Assembly (NCBI RefSeq): GCF_008086205.1
Contig: NZ_VSKK01000005.1
Span: 1 to 64,000, forward strand
From: Bizionia myxarmorum
Lineage (GTDB): Bacteria > Bacteroidota > Bacteroidia > Flavobacteriales > Flavobacteriaceae
Length of the DNA stretch: 64,000 nt
Reading direction: 5' to 3'
The notes under the pieces are model-generated. The model ran no database searches and was not told the origin of the DNA. It saw nothing but the letters and a program-made list of their open reading frames with translations. This document shows, in pieces, positions 7,760 to 15,915 of the stretch; position 1 is the stretch's first letter, and every line of letters begins with the position of its first letter. Made by a program: the position numbers and the translations under genes.

Positions 7760-8488
7760 ATGAAAAACCTAAAACCAAATATCATCACAGAAGGCGGAAT
7801 CGATTACAAACTAGGCAAAATAGAAAAAAACTGCATCCATTACGACTTTCAGAAAATCCTAATCTATCTTGAAGCCAAAGGTAAATTGTTGTTTGGTCAA
7901 GACTTCAAAATTCATGATGAAGATCACGCCATTCTTTTCAAACTTTGCATCTATACCATCCAAGACTTAGACTATTGTGCCAAACTAGGTATCGACCCAA
8001 ACAAAGGTATTTTATTAACAGGCCCGGTAGGTTGTGGTAAAACAAGTTTAATGAAGCTCTTGCGTCACCTAACACCGCATCGAAGATTTTATAAAATAAT
8101 CCCCTGTCGTAACGCCGTATTCAGCTTCAATCATCTAGGGTTTAAAACCATCGAAGATTATGGCAACGATGATTTCTATTGTTTTGACGACCTGGGCGTG
8201 GAACCAACCGGCAGACATTATGGCAAAGACTGCAATATGATGGGTGAAATACTATTATCTCGATATGAAATATCCCTGCGAAAGCACCAATCCTCACGAA
8301 AGTGGGGATCTCCTAATCCAAACGCAAAAAACTATCACCCCGAGCGCAGTCTAAAGATTAAAACCCACGCCACAACAAACCTAAACGCGCTAGAAATAGA
8401 AGAACGCTATGGAAACCGTGTCCGTTCCAGAATGCGAACCATGTTTAATCTACTGGCTTTTGACAAATCTTCTAAAGACAAACGATAA
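7760..8488 (+). CDS. IstB/DnaC-like ATPase of integrative element
   Basis: A 242-aa P-loop ATPase. Walker A is GPVGCGKTS at residues 88-96 and Walker B is YCFDDLGVEP about 50 residues later. An arginine-rich C-terminal segment, YGNRVRSRMRTMFN, looks like a sensor/Arg-finger region. DnaC/IstB-type ATPases load helicases or assist transposition; here it most likely works with the adjacent replication protein. It starts 12 bp after that gene's orphan C-terminus. A decayed second copy lies at 30131-30315. The tail SSKDKR is echoed twice downstream by partial duplications. Confidence 0.85.
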   Translation: MKNLKPNIITEGGIDYKLGKIEKNCIHYDFQKILIYLEAKGKLLFGQDFKIHDEDHAILFKLCIYTIQDLDYCAKLGIDPNKGILLTGPVGCGKTSLMKLLRHLTPHRRFYKIIPCRNAVFSFNHLGFKTIEDYGNDDFYCFDDLGVEPTGRHYGKDCNMMGEILLSRYEISLRKHQSSRKWGSPNPNAKNYHPERSLKIKTHATTNLNALEIEERYGNRVRSRMRTMFNLLAFDKSSKDKR

Positions 8489-8665
8489 CACCAAACATAT
8501 TCTAAAATATAAGATTCACGAATTCATTACTTTAAAATAAAAACCTATGAGTAAATATTCAAAGGACAAGCGTTAAAAGCGTTCGTAGCTTTAAATTGAA
8601 GATTCACGAATTCCAAAATTTACAATGGAAACCTATGAGTAAAATTCACAAGACAAACGATAACT
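8470..8665 (+). repeat. partial tandem duplications of the ATPase 3' end, period about 88 bp
   Basis: Related segments recur at 8470-8488, 8557-8578 and 8645-8665 (AAAGACAAACGATAA-like). AAGATTCACGAATTC occurs at both 8511-8525 and 8599-8613, each followed by AACCTATGAGTAAA. Each unit re-creates a mini-ORF (SSKDKR, MSKYSKDKR, MSKIHKTND). It looks like diverged tandem duplication behind the ATPase. Confidence 0.65.
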
Positions 8666-8784
8666 TTAAATCTCATTATTATGAAAAATCCAAATACCTT
8701 TTGGAATTGGTTCAAAGAAAATCAATATACAACCTCAACAAAATCATCCCTTATTCATTCCGACGACCTCTAAATCAAAATTAG
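8596..8784 (+). CDS. doubtful small ORF after the ATPase
   Basis: This is a 62-codon frame. The first 13 codons come from a duplicated segment, so an alternative start is ATG 8635 (MSKIHKTND, 49 aa). There is no recognisable domain; the product is basic and Lys/Asn/Tyr-rich. It could be a by-product of the tandem duplication rather than a real gene. Confidence 0.25.
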   Translation: MKIHEFQNLQWKPMSKIHKTNDNFKSHYYEKSKYLLELVQRKSIYNLNKIIPYSFRRPLNQN

Positions 8785-9412
8785 CGATCTCGTGTTCCTC
8801 CCTACTAATTACTGTCCTAAATCTAAAACTTTTGTTATTGCAATAAATACATCAATGACCTTTGGAAATACCTACACCAAGGCTTATATCAAGCCACCTC
8901 TATCATGTTTCAATACCTCCTGGGAGAACATCTAGCCCATTCCAAATTAACTGACTCTCAATAAAACAATGCAAAAAAACATGAGCAAACTCTTTCATGT
9001 CTACGTCATGGAATTGTATCAAGAAAGATGCAACCTTGTTCAATAATTACAACTTTTCAGTTTTACCAAATACTTTAATCTAGTGAACTTAAAAATAAAT
9101 ACCTCATCGTACTGAAAAGGTACGTTCGTGGCTTTCATTTTTTATGACTTTGAAAAAACCTATTTTCAACTTCAACATACTTCCCATCAATTTCAACCAA
9201 AAACTAATATAATAGTACAGAAAGAATGAGTTACCAAAAGCTAGAATGCCAATAGGAAATTAGCATTTATTTCTTATAATTGCTCAAATCCATTGCAAAA
9301 CAATAAAAGAACTTTTTCTTCACGCTCACGAAAAAATTAGGCAAATCTGATTAAAATCACATTATAGCTCAAAAACTATCGTACATTCACAATAGGAAAT
9401 AAAAATTGAAAA
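8785..9412. other. 628-bp stretch without a convincing gene
   Basis: Short frames with protein-like content occur. One reads CNKYINDLWKYLHQGLYQ and continues to a TAA near 8963; another is an ATG frame at 8969 starting MQKNMSKLFHVYVMELYQ. None is long or recognisable, and they may be remains of decayed element genes. The last 100 bp before the VIT gene are AT-rich and probably hold its promoter. Confidence 0.4.
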
Positions 9413-10120
9413 ATGTCAGAACTTGAAAACAATTATTTAGACAATCATTTTATCCACCGAAGTAATTGGTTAAGAGCAGCTGTTCTAGGTGCAAATGACG
9501 GTATTTTATCTACAGCAAGTATTGCCATAGGTATTGCTGCAGCAAGTGATTTTAGAGAACCCGTTATACTGGCAACGGTAGCTGGATTAGTTGCTGGTGC
9601 TTTATCAATGGCAGCAGGAGAATATGTTTCTGTAAGCTCTCAAACAGATGTAGAAAACGCCGACATTGAAAGAGAAAAGCAAGAACTGGAAGAAATGCCA
9701 GAAATTGAATTGCAACGCTTAGCTGAAATTTATGAGAAAAGAGGCCTAAAAAAAGAGACTGCCTTAGCTGTAGCTAAAGAATTAACGGAAAAAGACGCAT
9801 TGGCTGCTCACATTAGAGATGAGTTAGGTATTAATGATATTAGTCAAGCCAAACCAACACAAGCCGCCTTTGCTTCTGGAGCGGCCTTTACTGTTGGAGG
9901 TATACTTCCTCTATTGGTAGCACTATTTCTACCTTTAAAAAACATAGAATATTATCTCTATGGTTCTGCCATTTTATTCCTGATTATTTTAGGAGGTTTA
10001 GCTGCTAAAACAGGGGGTTCTAGTATTGGGAGAGCAATAATTAGAATTACTTTTTGGGGAACAGTAGCTATGGGCCTGACAGCACTGGTCGGTTATTTGT
10101 TTAATGTGAATGTCGGATAA
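9413..10120 (+). CDS. VIT1/CCC1 family iron/manganese transporter
   Basis: A 235-aa membrane protein with the VIT signature at the N-terminus: HRSNWLRAAVLGANDGILST and then AAGEYVSVSSQ. It has two N-terminal membrane segments, a long acidic cytosolic helix region (about residues 80-150; EREKQELEEMPEIELQRLAEIYEKRG is its core) and three C-terminal membrane segments (AAFTVGGILPLLVALFLPL, YGSAILFLIILGGLAA, AIIRITFWGTVAMGLTALVG). Family members move Fe2+ or Mn2+ out of the cytosol. It is the first cargo gene of the island, 30 bp before a cytochrome b561-like gene. No close homologue-level assignment of metal is possible from sequence alone. Confidence 0.9.
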   Translation: MSELENNYLDNHFIHRSNWLRAAVLGANDGILSTASIAIGIAAASDFREPVILATVAGLVAGALSMAAGEYVSVSSQTDVENADIEREKQELEEMPEIELQRLAEIYEKRGLKKETALAVAKELTEKDALAAHIRDELGINDISQAKPTQAAFASGAAFTVGGILPLLVALFLPLKNIEYYLYGSAILFLIILGGLAAKTGGSSIGRAIIRITFWGTVAMGLTALVGYLFNVNVG

Positions 10121-10149
10121 AAAAAATAAACATTTTAAAAGCAAACATT

Positions 10150-10728
10150 ATGGAAAAGACAGAATATTCTAAAATATATCGAATAATTCATTGGGCAATA
10201 GCTGTTTCATTCCTGCTATTGTTAATTACAATTTTCTTACGATTAACATGGATGAATAAGTATAATGTGGCAACTATCATACAAGATTATTTGAGTGGTA
10301 CCGACCAGGTTTTATCTCAAGAACAACTCATTACTTTAGCAAAAAAGATAAGACAACCTATGTGGAATTGGCATATTTACATTGGATATGTATTGACCGG
10401 ATTATTTAGCATTCGTTTTATGCTTCCTGTTTTTGGACATATGAAGTTTCAATCCCCTTTTGCTAAAAGTCTGTCCATAAAGGAGAAATTTCAAAAATGG
10501 ATATATCTCATTTTTTATTTCTGTGTTGTTTTTTCTTTGGTTACTGGACTTATCATAGTATTTGGGCCAAAAGAATGGAAAAATTCAATGGAAGAAATTC
10601 ATGTATTAGGAATTTATTATTTGATTGGATTTATCGTACTCCATTTGGCCGGTATATTTAAAGCAGAATTTACAGATCAAAAAGGAATTATTTCAAGGAT
10701 AGTGAGTGGCTCAAAAAAGGAAAATTAA
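10150..10728 (+). CDS. cytochrome b561-type membrane protein
   Basis: A 192-aa four-helix membrane cytochrome. His in YRIIHWAIAVSF (helix 1), His in WNWHIYIGYVLTGLFSIRF (helix 2), and His in MEEIHVLGIYYLIGFIVLHLAGIF (helix 4) are suitable haem b ligands. This is the layout of the cytochrome b/b6-like (Ni-hydrogenase b-type/b561) family, which passes electrons between quinol and periplasmic partners. The second extracytoplasmic loop (DYLSGTDQVLSQEQLITLAKK in part) is unusually long. It is 29 bp after the VIT-like gene and probably cotranscribed with it. The redox partner is not evident here. Confidence 0.8.
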   Translation: MEKTEYSKIYRIIHWAIAVSFLLLLITIFLRLTWMNKYNVATIIQDYLSGTDQVLSQEQLITLAKKIRQPMWNWHIYIGYVLTGLFSIRFMLPVFGHMKFQSPFAKSLSIKEKFQKWIYLIFYFCVVFSLVTGLIIVFGPKEWKNSMEEIHVLGIYYLIGFIVLHLAGIFKAEFTDQKGIISRIVSGSKKEN

Positions 10729-10815
10729 AAACACGAAATCACGACAAAAAAATATAAAAAAAGAAGTTTAGAAAGAAAATAATACAAGGAAGTCACGGAT
10801 GCTTTGACAAATTTC

Positions 10816-10829
10816 ACTAAAGCTTTAGT
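10816..10829. promoter_or_regulatory. 14-bp perfect palindrome upstream of OsmC gene
   Basis: ACTAAAGCTTTAGT is a perfect palindrome in the 268-bp gap before the OsmC gene. It may be an operator for a dimeric regulator. No second copy was noticed. Confidence 0.25.
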
Positions 10830-10996
10830 CATCCAACTCGCCAGGTCATTTTAAAATATATTAAAAATAAGTCGTGTTGTTTTACGTGTAATCTGTTAGA
10901 TCTATTGCCTTTGGCTTCATCTATACTCTATCAACATCCATAGATATTAAAACAAAATAAAGTATTGATAATTTTATATTAATTGAAAAAAGACTA

Positions 10997-11404
10997 ATGA
11001 ATTATCAAATTAAAGCTTCATCCAAACCCAATGAGGATGCTGTTATACATATAAAACAATCAAACATATATTTTGGTACGACTTCAAAGACAGCTGAAAC
11101 CTTGCCAAATCCTGCCGAATTATTCTTAGGTTCTTTTACTGCCTGTATGTTAAAGAATGTTGAACGTTTTTCAGTTTTGATGCATTTTTCCTATTCTAAA
11201 GCTACAGTTGAAGTCAATGCAATACGTCTTGAAAATCCACCAAGGATGGAAAATATTGCTTACAATTTGACAATTTACAGCAGCGATAAAAAATTGAATA
11301 CAGATTTACTTAAAAAGAACATAGAAAAGTTTGGCACTATATATAATACTATGAAATTGTCTTGTTCCATTTCAGGCACAATAAATACGGTCGATAATCC
11401 TTGA
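10997..11404 (+). CDS. OsmC family peroxide reductase-like protein
   Basis: A 135-aa OsmC/Ohr-fold protein. The first conserved Cys lies in PAELFLGSFTACMLKNVERF, at the start of the long central helix. The second lies in MKLSCSISGTI near the C-terminus. These are the two cysteines expected of the family, which reduces organic hydroperoxides in the cytosol. It is preceded by its own 268-bp upstream region, so it is likely a separate transcription unit. Its presence next to metal transport genes fits a metal/oxidative stress island. Confidence 0.85.
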   Translation: MNYQIKASSKPNEDAVIHIKQSNIYFGTTSKTAETLPNPAELFLGSFTACMLKNVERFSVLMHFSYSKATVEVNAIRLENPPRMENIAYNLTIYSSDKKLNTDLLKKNIEKFGTIYNTMKLSCSISGTINTVDNP

Positions 11405-11631
11405 TTGGTTACAAAATAAAGCAGATTGATTGGTTTTTAATATCTTAAGTTTTAACAAAGGACAACATATAGCAGAAACCCTTAAATTTTATATTTATGG
11501 CTCTAAATAGATTCTAAAATATCTTTCTATAATCATCAGCTTTATAGGTCTAGTTAATTGTTTTTTTCCTATTGGAAAGGTTAAACATTGTCTAACAATA
11601 AACAAATCACTTAATTCATAAATGGTAGTTT

Positions 11632-11688
11632 TTAAGCCAATCTTAAGAAAAACCAAATCTTAACTTAATTTATAATTGTGACTTTTAC
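11632..11688 (+). promoter_or_regulatory. metal-island promoter motif, copy A
   Basis: TTAAGCCAATCTTAAGAA is followed by ACCAAATCTTAACTTAA and a TTGTGACTTTTAC end. The whole 57 bp is nearly identical to copy B (12094-12150), which lies directly before the response-regulator gene. Within it TCTTAAG and TCTTAAC are spaced 17 bp apart, suiting an OmpR-family direct-repeat site. It drives, at a distance, the 54-aa ORF at 11798. Confidence 0.6.
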
Positions 11689-11797
11689 TGACTTAGTAAG
11701 TCGTTGCATGTTTCCAGGTGTTGTTATAGCAATTTAGGTAATACTGAATATGGTAAGATTGCAACCAATGGAAGGGAAGATATAGATAGATTAAAAA

Positions 11798-11962
11798 ATG
11801 GGTAAAAAAAGGCGTATTAAAAGAAAAAGCAAGGTAAAACCTGATAAAAGTAATATTACCAAAAAGAATAAAATAGTTTGGATTATTGTTCTAATCGTTA
11901 CTATCATATTAATCTGTTTTGTGCTGTTCTTAGAATTCCTAAAATACTTTGTATCTATTTGA
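11798..11962 (+). CDS. 54-aa single-span membrane peptide in the metal regulon
   Basis: The frame MGKKRRIKRKSKVKPDK... has a strongly basic N-terminus (residues 1-28), then one hydrophobic helix (VWIIVLIVTIILICFVLFLE, about 29-48) and a short tail ending in FVSI. This predicts a small inner-membrane protein with a cytosolic basic arm. It is preceded by copy A of the motif that also precedes the two-component genes, so it is probably induced with them. Small membrane peptides of this kind often tune sensor kinases or transporters; that role is inference. It is too short to identify by family. Confidence 0.5.
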   Translation: MGKKRRIKRKSKVKPDKSNITKKNKIVWIIVLIVTIILICFVLFLEFLKYFVSI

Positions 11963-12093
11963 TAGATAGTTACGCATAATTCATAGTGAATTATTGATGT
12001 ATTGAATTTAAAAAATAATATTAATTCATATAATGGAGCATTAAGGAAAAGTGATATTTATAGATGCTGGTCGCTAATATGAATTGATAAGTT

Positions 12094-12150
12094 TTAAGCC
12101 AATCTTAAGAAAAATCAAATCTTAACTTAATTAAAAATTGTAACTTTTAC
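12094..12150 (+). promoter_or_regulatory. metal-island promoter motif, copy B, upstream of response regulator
   Basis: TTAAGCCAATCTTAAGAA begins at 12094 and the duplicated 57-bp block ends 3 bp before the regulator ATG. This close placement suggests autoregulation and a very short leader. It matches copy A over nearly its whole length. Confidence 0.6.
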
Positions 12151-12153
12151 CCC

Positions 12154-12822
12154 ATGAGAATTTTAATCGTAGAAGATGAGCCAGGTATCTTTAACTTCCT
12201 CAAACAAGGATTGGAAGAGGAGTCTTATGCAGTAGATATTGCCGAGGAAGGGAAAAGAGGCCTGCAATTAGCACTAACTGGAGATTATGATTTGTTGCTT
12301 TTAGATTGGATGGTACCAGGTTTGAGCGGTATTGAAATCTGTCGGCAATTCAGAACAGAATTTAAAGAGACCCCTGTCATTTTTTTAACAGCAAAAGACA
12401 CGGTTGATGAAACCATCTTTGGACTCCAAGCGGGTGCTAATGATTACATCAAGAAGCCTTTTAATTTTGAAGAACTTTTAGAGCGCATCAAGGTACAACT
12501 GCGCCCAAAATCTGGGGAGCATTCTGTGTTTAAACTCGGCAATATTACACTAAACACTGCAACACATCAAGTCTTTAAATTAGAGGAAGAAATTAGCCTT
12601 ACTCAAAAAGAATTTGCGTTGTTGGAATATCTAATACGCAATAAAGGTATAGTCTGCCGAAGAACCCGCATAATTGAAAGTGTTTGGGATATCCATTTTG
12701 AGTACAATACTGGGGTTATTGACGTATATATTAATGCGCTTCGTAAAAAATTAAAACTAGGAGATGATGAAAACTATATACAAACCGTTCGTGGGATAGG
12801 CTATGTAGCAAAAGAAATATGA
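12154..12822 (+). CDS. OmpR-family response regulator, CusR/CzcR-like
   Basis: This 222-aa regulator has an N-terminal receiver domain with phospho-acceptor Asp51 in LLLLDWMVPG, the acidic pair in VEDEPG, the Thr in FLTAKD and the Lys in IKKPFNFEEL. Its C-terminal winged helix is of OmpR type (ISLTQKEFALLEYLIRNKG, VIDVYINALRKKL, VRGIGYVAKE). The stop overlaps the kinase start by 4 bp. It probably controls the two metal operons through the TTAAGCCAATCTTAAGAA-like sites at 11632, 12094, 14192 and 17584. The metal sensed is not readable from this protein. Confidence 0.9.
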   Translation: MRILIVEDEPGIFNFLKQGLEEESYAVDIAEEGKRGLQLALTGDYDLLLLDWMVPGLSGIEICRQFRTEFKETPVIFLTAKDTVDETIFGLQAGANDYIKKPFNFEELLERIKVQLRPKSGEHSVFKLGNITLNTATHQVFKLEEEISLTQKEFALLEYLIRNKGIVCRRTRIIESVWDIHFEYNTGVIDVYINALRKKLKLGDDENYIQTVRGIGYVAKEI

Positions 12823-14195
12823 ACAACTTAAGTTTTAGAAATAGAATTGCAATACATTATATGATAGCCACTGCCGTGATTATGGCAGTGGCTTTTGCCG
12901 TTGTTTATTTTGTAGTTCAGGGTACGGTATATCAAAACCTAGATAACGACCTTTCTTTTGAAGCTGAAAAGCATACTACAGAAATTATAGTTGTTGGCGA
13001 TAGTGTAAAAATAAGAAATAAACGAGAGTGGGAAGAAAGGGAGCATGGAGAGGTTCAAGTGAACCCTGTGTTTATTCAAATCCTAAATAAAAAAGGCGAA
13101 TTTATGGACAAATCGCCAAACCTTAAAGAAGACGTTCTTGTCTTTAACCCAGAACAGAATTACGGCGGTCATTTTAATGAACTATTGAATAATAGAGCGA
13201 TTAGACAGGTACAGATGCCTATAGAAGAAAACGGTAAAATCAAAGGGTTTATTTTGGCAGCCATGTCATTGGAAGCCTCCAAAATGGTACTGCTAAATCT
13301 GCGCAATGTGTTGATTATTTCGTATTTGTTTCTATTATCGGGACTCTATTTTATCTCTAGATATTTGGCAGGACGTGGCATCATCCCAGTAAAAATCATC
13401 ACCGCTACCACAAAAAGAATCACAAAGAGCAATCTGAATGAAAGGGTCGTTTTACCCCAAAACAAAGACGAACTTTACGAATTATCTTCTGGGATTAACC
13501 AATTATTACAGCGTATTGAAAGCGCTATTGAACGAGAGCGCCAATTTACGTCGGACGCGTCACACGAATTGCGGACGCCGCTATCAACCTTAAAAGGAAC
13601 TTTGGAAGTACTAATTCGAAAACCTAGGGAACGATCAGAATATGAAGATAAAATCAAATTCAGTCTTACTGAAATAGACCGAATGACGGCCATTATAGAA
13701 CAACTGTTGGTGTTGGCAAGATTAGATACCAACTCAATAAAGGTGGATAGAAAGCTAGTTGCTTTACCAACCATCATTGACGACATTCTTTCAAGGCATA
13801 AGAAATTTATATTAGAAAGAAACCTCGCCATAGACTTTCATAATGGGGCTACTTTAGAAGCGCTTGTTCCGCAATATTATTCAAACTTAATCTTGGAGAA
13901 CATCATTGGCAATGCCATAAAATATTCTAATGACGCTACCACGATACACATAGACATTGCGCTTCTAGATTCAAAAGTTGTTTGTGAAATTCGAGATGAA
14001 GGCATAGGCATCAAAAAAGCAGATTTGAATAATTTGTTCAGGCACTTTTTTAGATCTGATGCGCTAAACCATAAAAGTATTTCAGGAAACGGTTTAGGAC
14101 TTTCCATAGCCAAGAAAGCTGCTGATGCCATACAAGCTGAAATTCTGATAGAAAGTGAATTTGGCATTGGTACCACTTTTACAATTCAATTTTAA
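12819..14195 (+). CDS. membrane sensor histidine kinase, CusS/CzcS-like
   Basis: A 458-aa kinase with two membrane helices (about residues 13-33 and 163-180) that flank a periplasmic sensor domain of about 130 aa. A HAMP linker follows, then the dimerisation/phospho-acceptor box DASHELRTPLSTLKG with His near 248. The ATPase domain has an N box around LENIIGNAIKYSN, G1 DEGIGIKK and G2 GNGLGLSIAKK. The sensor domain contains few His/Met/Cys residues, so its metal specificity is unclear. The TAA stop lies inside the next regulatory motif (14192-14220). Confidence 0.9.
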   Translation: MNNLSFRNRIAIHYMIATAVIMAVAFAVVYFVVQGTVYQNLDNDLSFEAEKHTTEIIVVGDSVKIRNKREWEEREHGEVQVNPVFIQILNKKGEFMDKSPNLKEDVLVFNPEQNYGGHFNELLNNRAIRQVQMPIEENGKIKGFILAAMSLEASKMVLLNLRNVLIISYLFLLSGLYFISRYLAGRGIIPVKIITATTKRITKSNLNERVVLPQNKDELYELSSGINQLLQRIESAIERERQFTSDASHELRTPLSTLKGTLEVLIRKPRERSEYEDKIKFSLTEIDRMTAIIEQLLVLARLDTNSIKVDRKLVALPTIIDDILSRHKKFILERNLAIDFHNGATLEALVPQYYSNLILENIIGNAIKYSNDATTIHIDIALLDSKVVCEIRDEGIGIKKADLNNLFRHFFRSDALNHKSISGNGLGLSIAKKAADAIQAEILIESEFGIGTTFTIQF

Positions 14196-14220
14196 GCCAA
14201 TCTTAAGAATCACTTTAGAT
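14192..14220 (+). promoter_or_regulatory. metal-island promoter motif, copy C, upstream of thioredoxin-ApbE operon
   Basis: TTAAGCCAATCTTAAGAA is identical in its 18 bases to copies A and B, and is followed by TCACTTTAGAT. Copy D before the RND pump has ACCATTTAGAT in the same place. It overlaps the stop codon of the sensor kinase. Confidence 0.6.
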
Positions 14221-14281
14221 ATTCTTTAAATTTTGGAACTATTTTTGTCAGGTTAACAGCTCTAAATTAACCTAAAATACT

Positions 14282-14716
14282 ATGAAAATTATATTCATTG
14301 TCTGCACTTTAATGATTTCTTCAATTGCCTTTGCCCAAAATTGGGAGACTAATTGGAAAGATGCATCGGCAAAAGCAGAAAAAAACAATCAAAACATAGT
14401 GTTGGTGTTTTCAGGATCAGACTGGTGTGCACCTTGTATTAAATTGGATAAAGAAATTTGGAGCACGCCTAAATTTCAAGAACTTTCAAAAGACTCCTTT
14501 GTAATGTTGAGAGCAGATTTTCCTCGCAGAGGCAAAAATGCATTAACGAAAGAACAGCAGGACCATAATAATAGTCTGGCTGAAAAATATAACCAGAATG
14601 GATACTTTCCGTACGTGGTTGTTTTAAATCCAAAAGGCAAGGTTTTGGGAAGTTTAGGGTATGAAAAAACAAGCCCAGAATTGTATTTCAAAAAACTCAA
14701 AGCACTTGAAAAATAG
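14282..14716 (+). CDS. secreted thioredoxin-fold protein
   Basis: A 144-aa protein with a signal peptide (MKIIFIVCTLMISSIAFAQ) and a thioredoxin domain. The active site CAPC lies in FSGSDWCAPCIKLDKEIW, and a cis-Pro follows in GYFPYVVVLNPKG. It is of the thioredoxin_7/DsbD-gamma-like type found in Bacteroidota envelopes. It should act as an extracytoplasmic thiol-disulfide carrier. It heads the operon with apbE, DUF4266 and DUF3570, and its 3' end overlaps the apbE frame. Confidence 0.85.
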   Translation: MKIIFIVCTLMISSIAFAQNWETNWKDASAKAEKNNQNIVLVFSGSDWCAPCIKLDKEIWSTPKFQELSKDSFVMLRADFPRRGKNALTKEQQDHNNSLAEKYNQNGYFPYVVVLNPKGKVLGSLGYEKTSPELYFKKLKALEK

Positions 14717-15695
14717 TCTTTTTATAATCGCATTCATCATAACTTCTTTGGCTACTGCGCAAGATGTCGTTGTCAAGACTGTTAAACTTATGGGCAGTCG
14801 TTTTGACCTCACGGTTGTGGCTAAAGATTCTACCCAATGTTATGCATATATTGATCTCGCCATCAACGAAATTTCAAGGATTGAAAAATTGATTTCCTCT
14901 TGGGACAAAAATTCGCAGACCTCCGAAATCAATAGAAATGCAGGAATAAAACCTGTAGTCGTTGATGATGAGTTGTTTCGGCTTATAGAACGCGCCATAA
15001 AAATCTCAAAGTTGACCAACGGCGCCTTTGATATCAGTTATGCCTCTATGGATAAAGTTTGGTTTTTTGATGGCAGTATGACAAAAATGCCATCTGAAGA
15101 AGACATCAAGAAATCGGTAGAAAAAGTAGGCTATCAAAATATAATCCTTAACGAAACAACCCATTCCGTATTTCTAAAATTAGAAGGAATGAAAATAGGG
15201 TTTGGAGCTATTGGCAAAGGTTATGCCGCAGATAAAGCCAAAGAACTACTGCAAAGTAAAGGCGTAACCGCTGGGATTATAAATGCATCCGGTGACTTGA
15301 ACACTTGGGGCAAACAGCCCAATGGAAAAGATTGGATGGTGGCCATTACTAATCCTTTAAATAAAGAAAAAGTCTTTTCCTGGATGCCAGTATATAATAG
15401 CGCCGTTGTTACTTCTGGGAATTACGAAAAATATGTGCGGTTCAATAATATGTTATACACGCATATTATTGACCCAAGAACCGGATATCCAGCCACAGGA
15501 ATTTTAAGCGTTACCATTTTCACAAAGACGGCTGAACTTGCTGATGCTTTGGCAACATCCATTTTTGTAATGGGTGTTGATACTGGCTTGGATTTTATCA
15601 ACCAATTGAATGGGGTGGAATGCATCATCGTTGATAAGGATAATAACATTATGACCTCAAAACACATAGAATTAAATCCAATTAAAAATGATTAG
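14706..15695 (+). CDS. FAD:protein FMN transferase (ApbE family)
   Basis: The ApbE family attaches FMN to Thr/Ser of extracytoplasmic proteins. The sequence shows MGSRFDLTVVA at the start of the fold, EISRIEKLISSWDKNSQTSEINRN in outline, a glycine-rich FAD-binding part (GFGAIGKGYAADKAKELL, then INASGDLNTWG), and YTHIIDPRTGYPA near the end. ATG 14661 would give 344 aa. The TTG at 14706 gives a clean signal peptide (MKNSLFIIAFIITSLATAQ), so I prefer it; this leaves an 11-bp overlap with the thioredoxin gene. No FMN-binding partner with a DxxSGAT-type motif was recognised in the window, so its substrate is unknown. Confidence 0.85.
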   Translation: MKNSLFIIAFIITSLATAQDVVVKTVKLMGSRFDLTVVAKDSTQCYAYIDLAINEISRIEKLISSWDKNSQTSEINRNAGIKPVVVDDELFRLIERAIKISKLTNGAFDISYASMDKVWFFDGSMTKMPSEEDIKKSVEKVGYQNIILNETTHSVFLKLEGMKIGFGAIGKGYAADKAKELLQSKGVTAGIINASGDLNTWGKQPNGKDWMVAITNPLNKEKVFSWMPVYNSAVVTSGNYEKYVRFNNMLYTHIIDPRTGYPATGILSVTIFTKTAELADALATSIFVMGVDTGLDFINQLNGVECIIVDKDNNIMTSKHIELNPIKND

Positions 15696-15900
15696 AAAAA
15701 TAGTCTTGCTAATAGGTATTACAACAACACTGACGTCTTGTGTTGCCGTTAAAGAATACGAGAAAGTAAATATCAATGATCCTGATATGGCATTGTCACA
15801 AAGAAATATAGACAGGTTTGAAACCAATTTTCAAGTCTATAGGGAAGCTGCGGCCGGCGCCAACGGTGGAAAATCTGGTGGTGGATGCGGGTGTAATTAA
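15688..15900 (+). CDS. DUF4266 small lipoprotein
   Basis: A 70-aa protein with the lipobox LTSC (Cys18) after a signal peptide, then KEYEKVNINDPDMALSQRNIDRFETNF and the Gly/Cys-rich end GGKSGGGCGCN. That arrangement defines DUF4266. Its function is unknown. It overlaps apbE by 8 bp and precedes the DUF3570 gene by 15 bp. These two DUFs are recurrent neighbours of thioredoxin and ApbE genes, so it probably works in the same extracytoplasmic redox or outer-membrane process. Confidence 0.88.
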   Translation: MIRKIVLLIGITTTLTSCVAVKEYEKVNINDPDMALSQRNIDRFETNFQVYREAAAGANGGKSGGGCGCN

Positions 15901-15915
15901 TTAATATAAAAGAAA

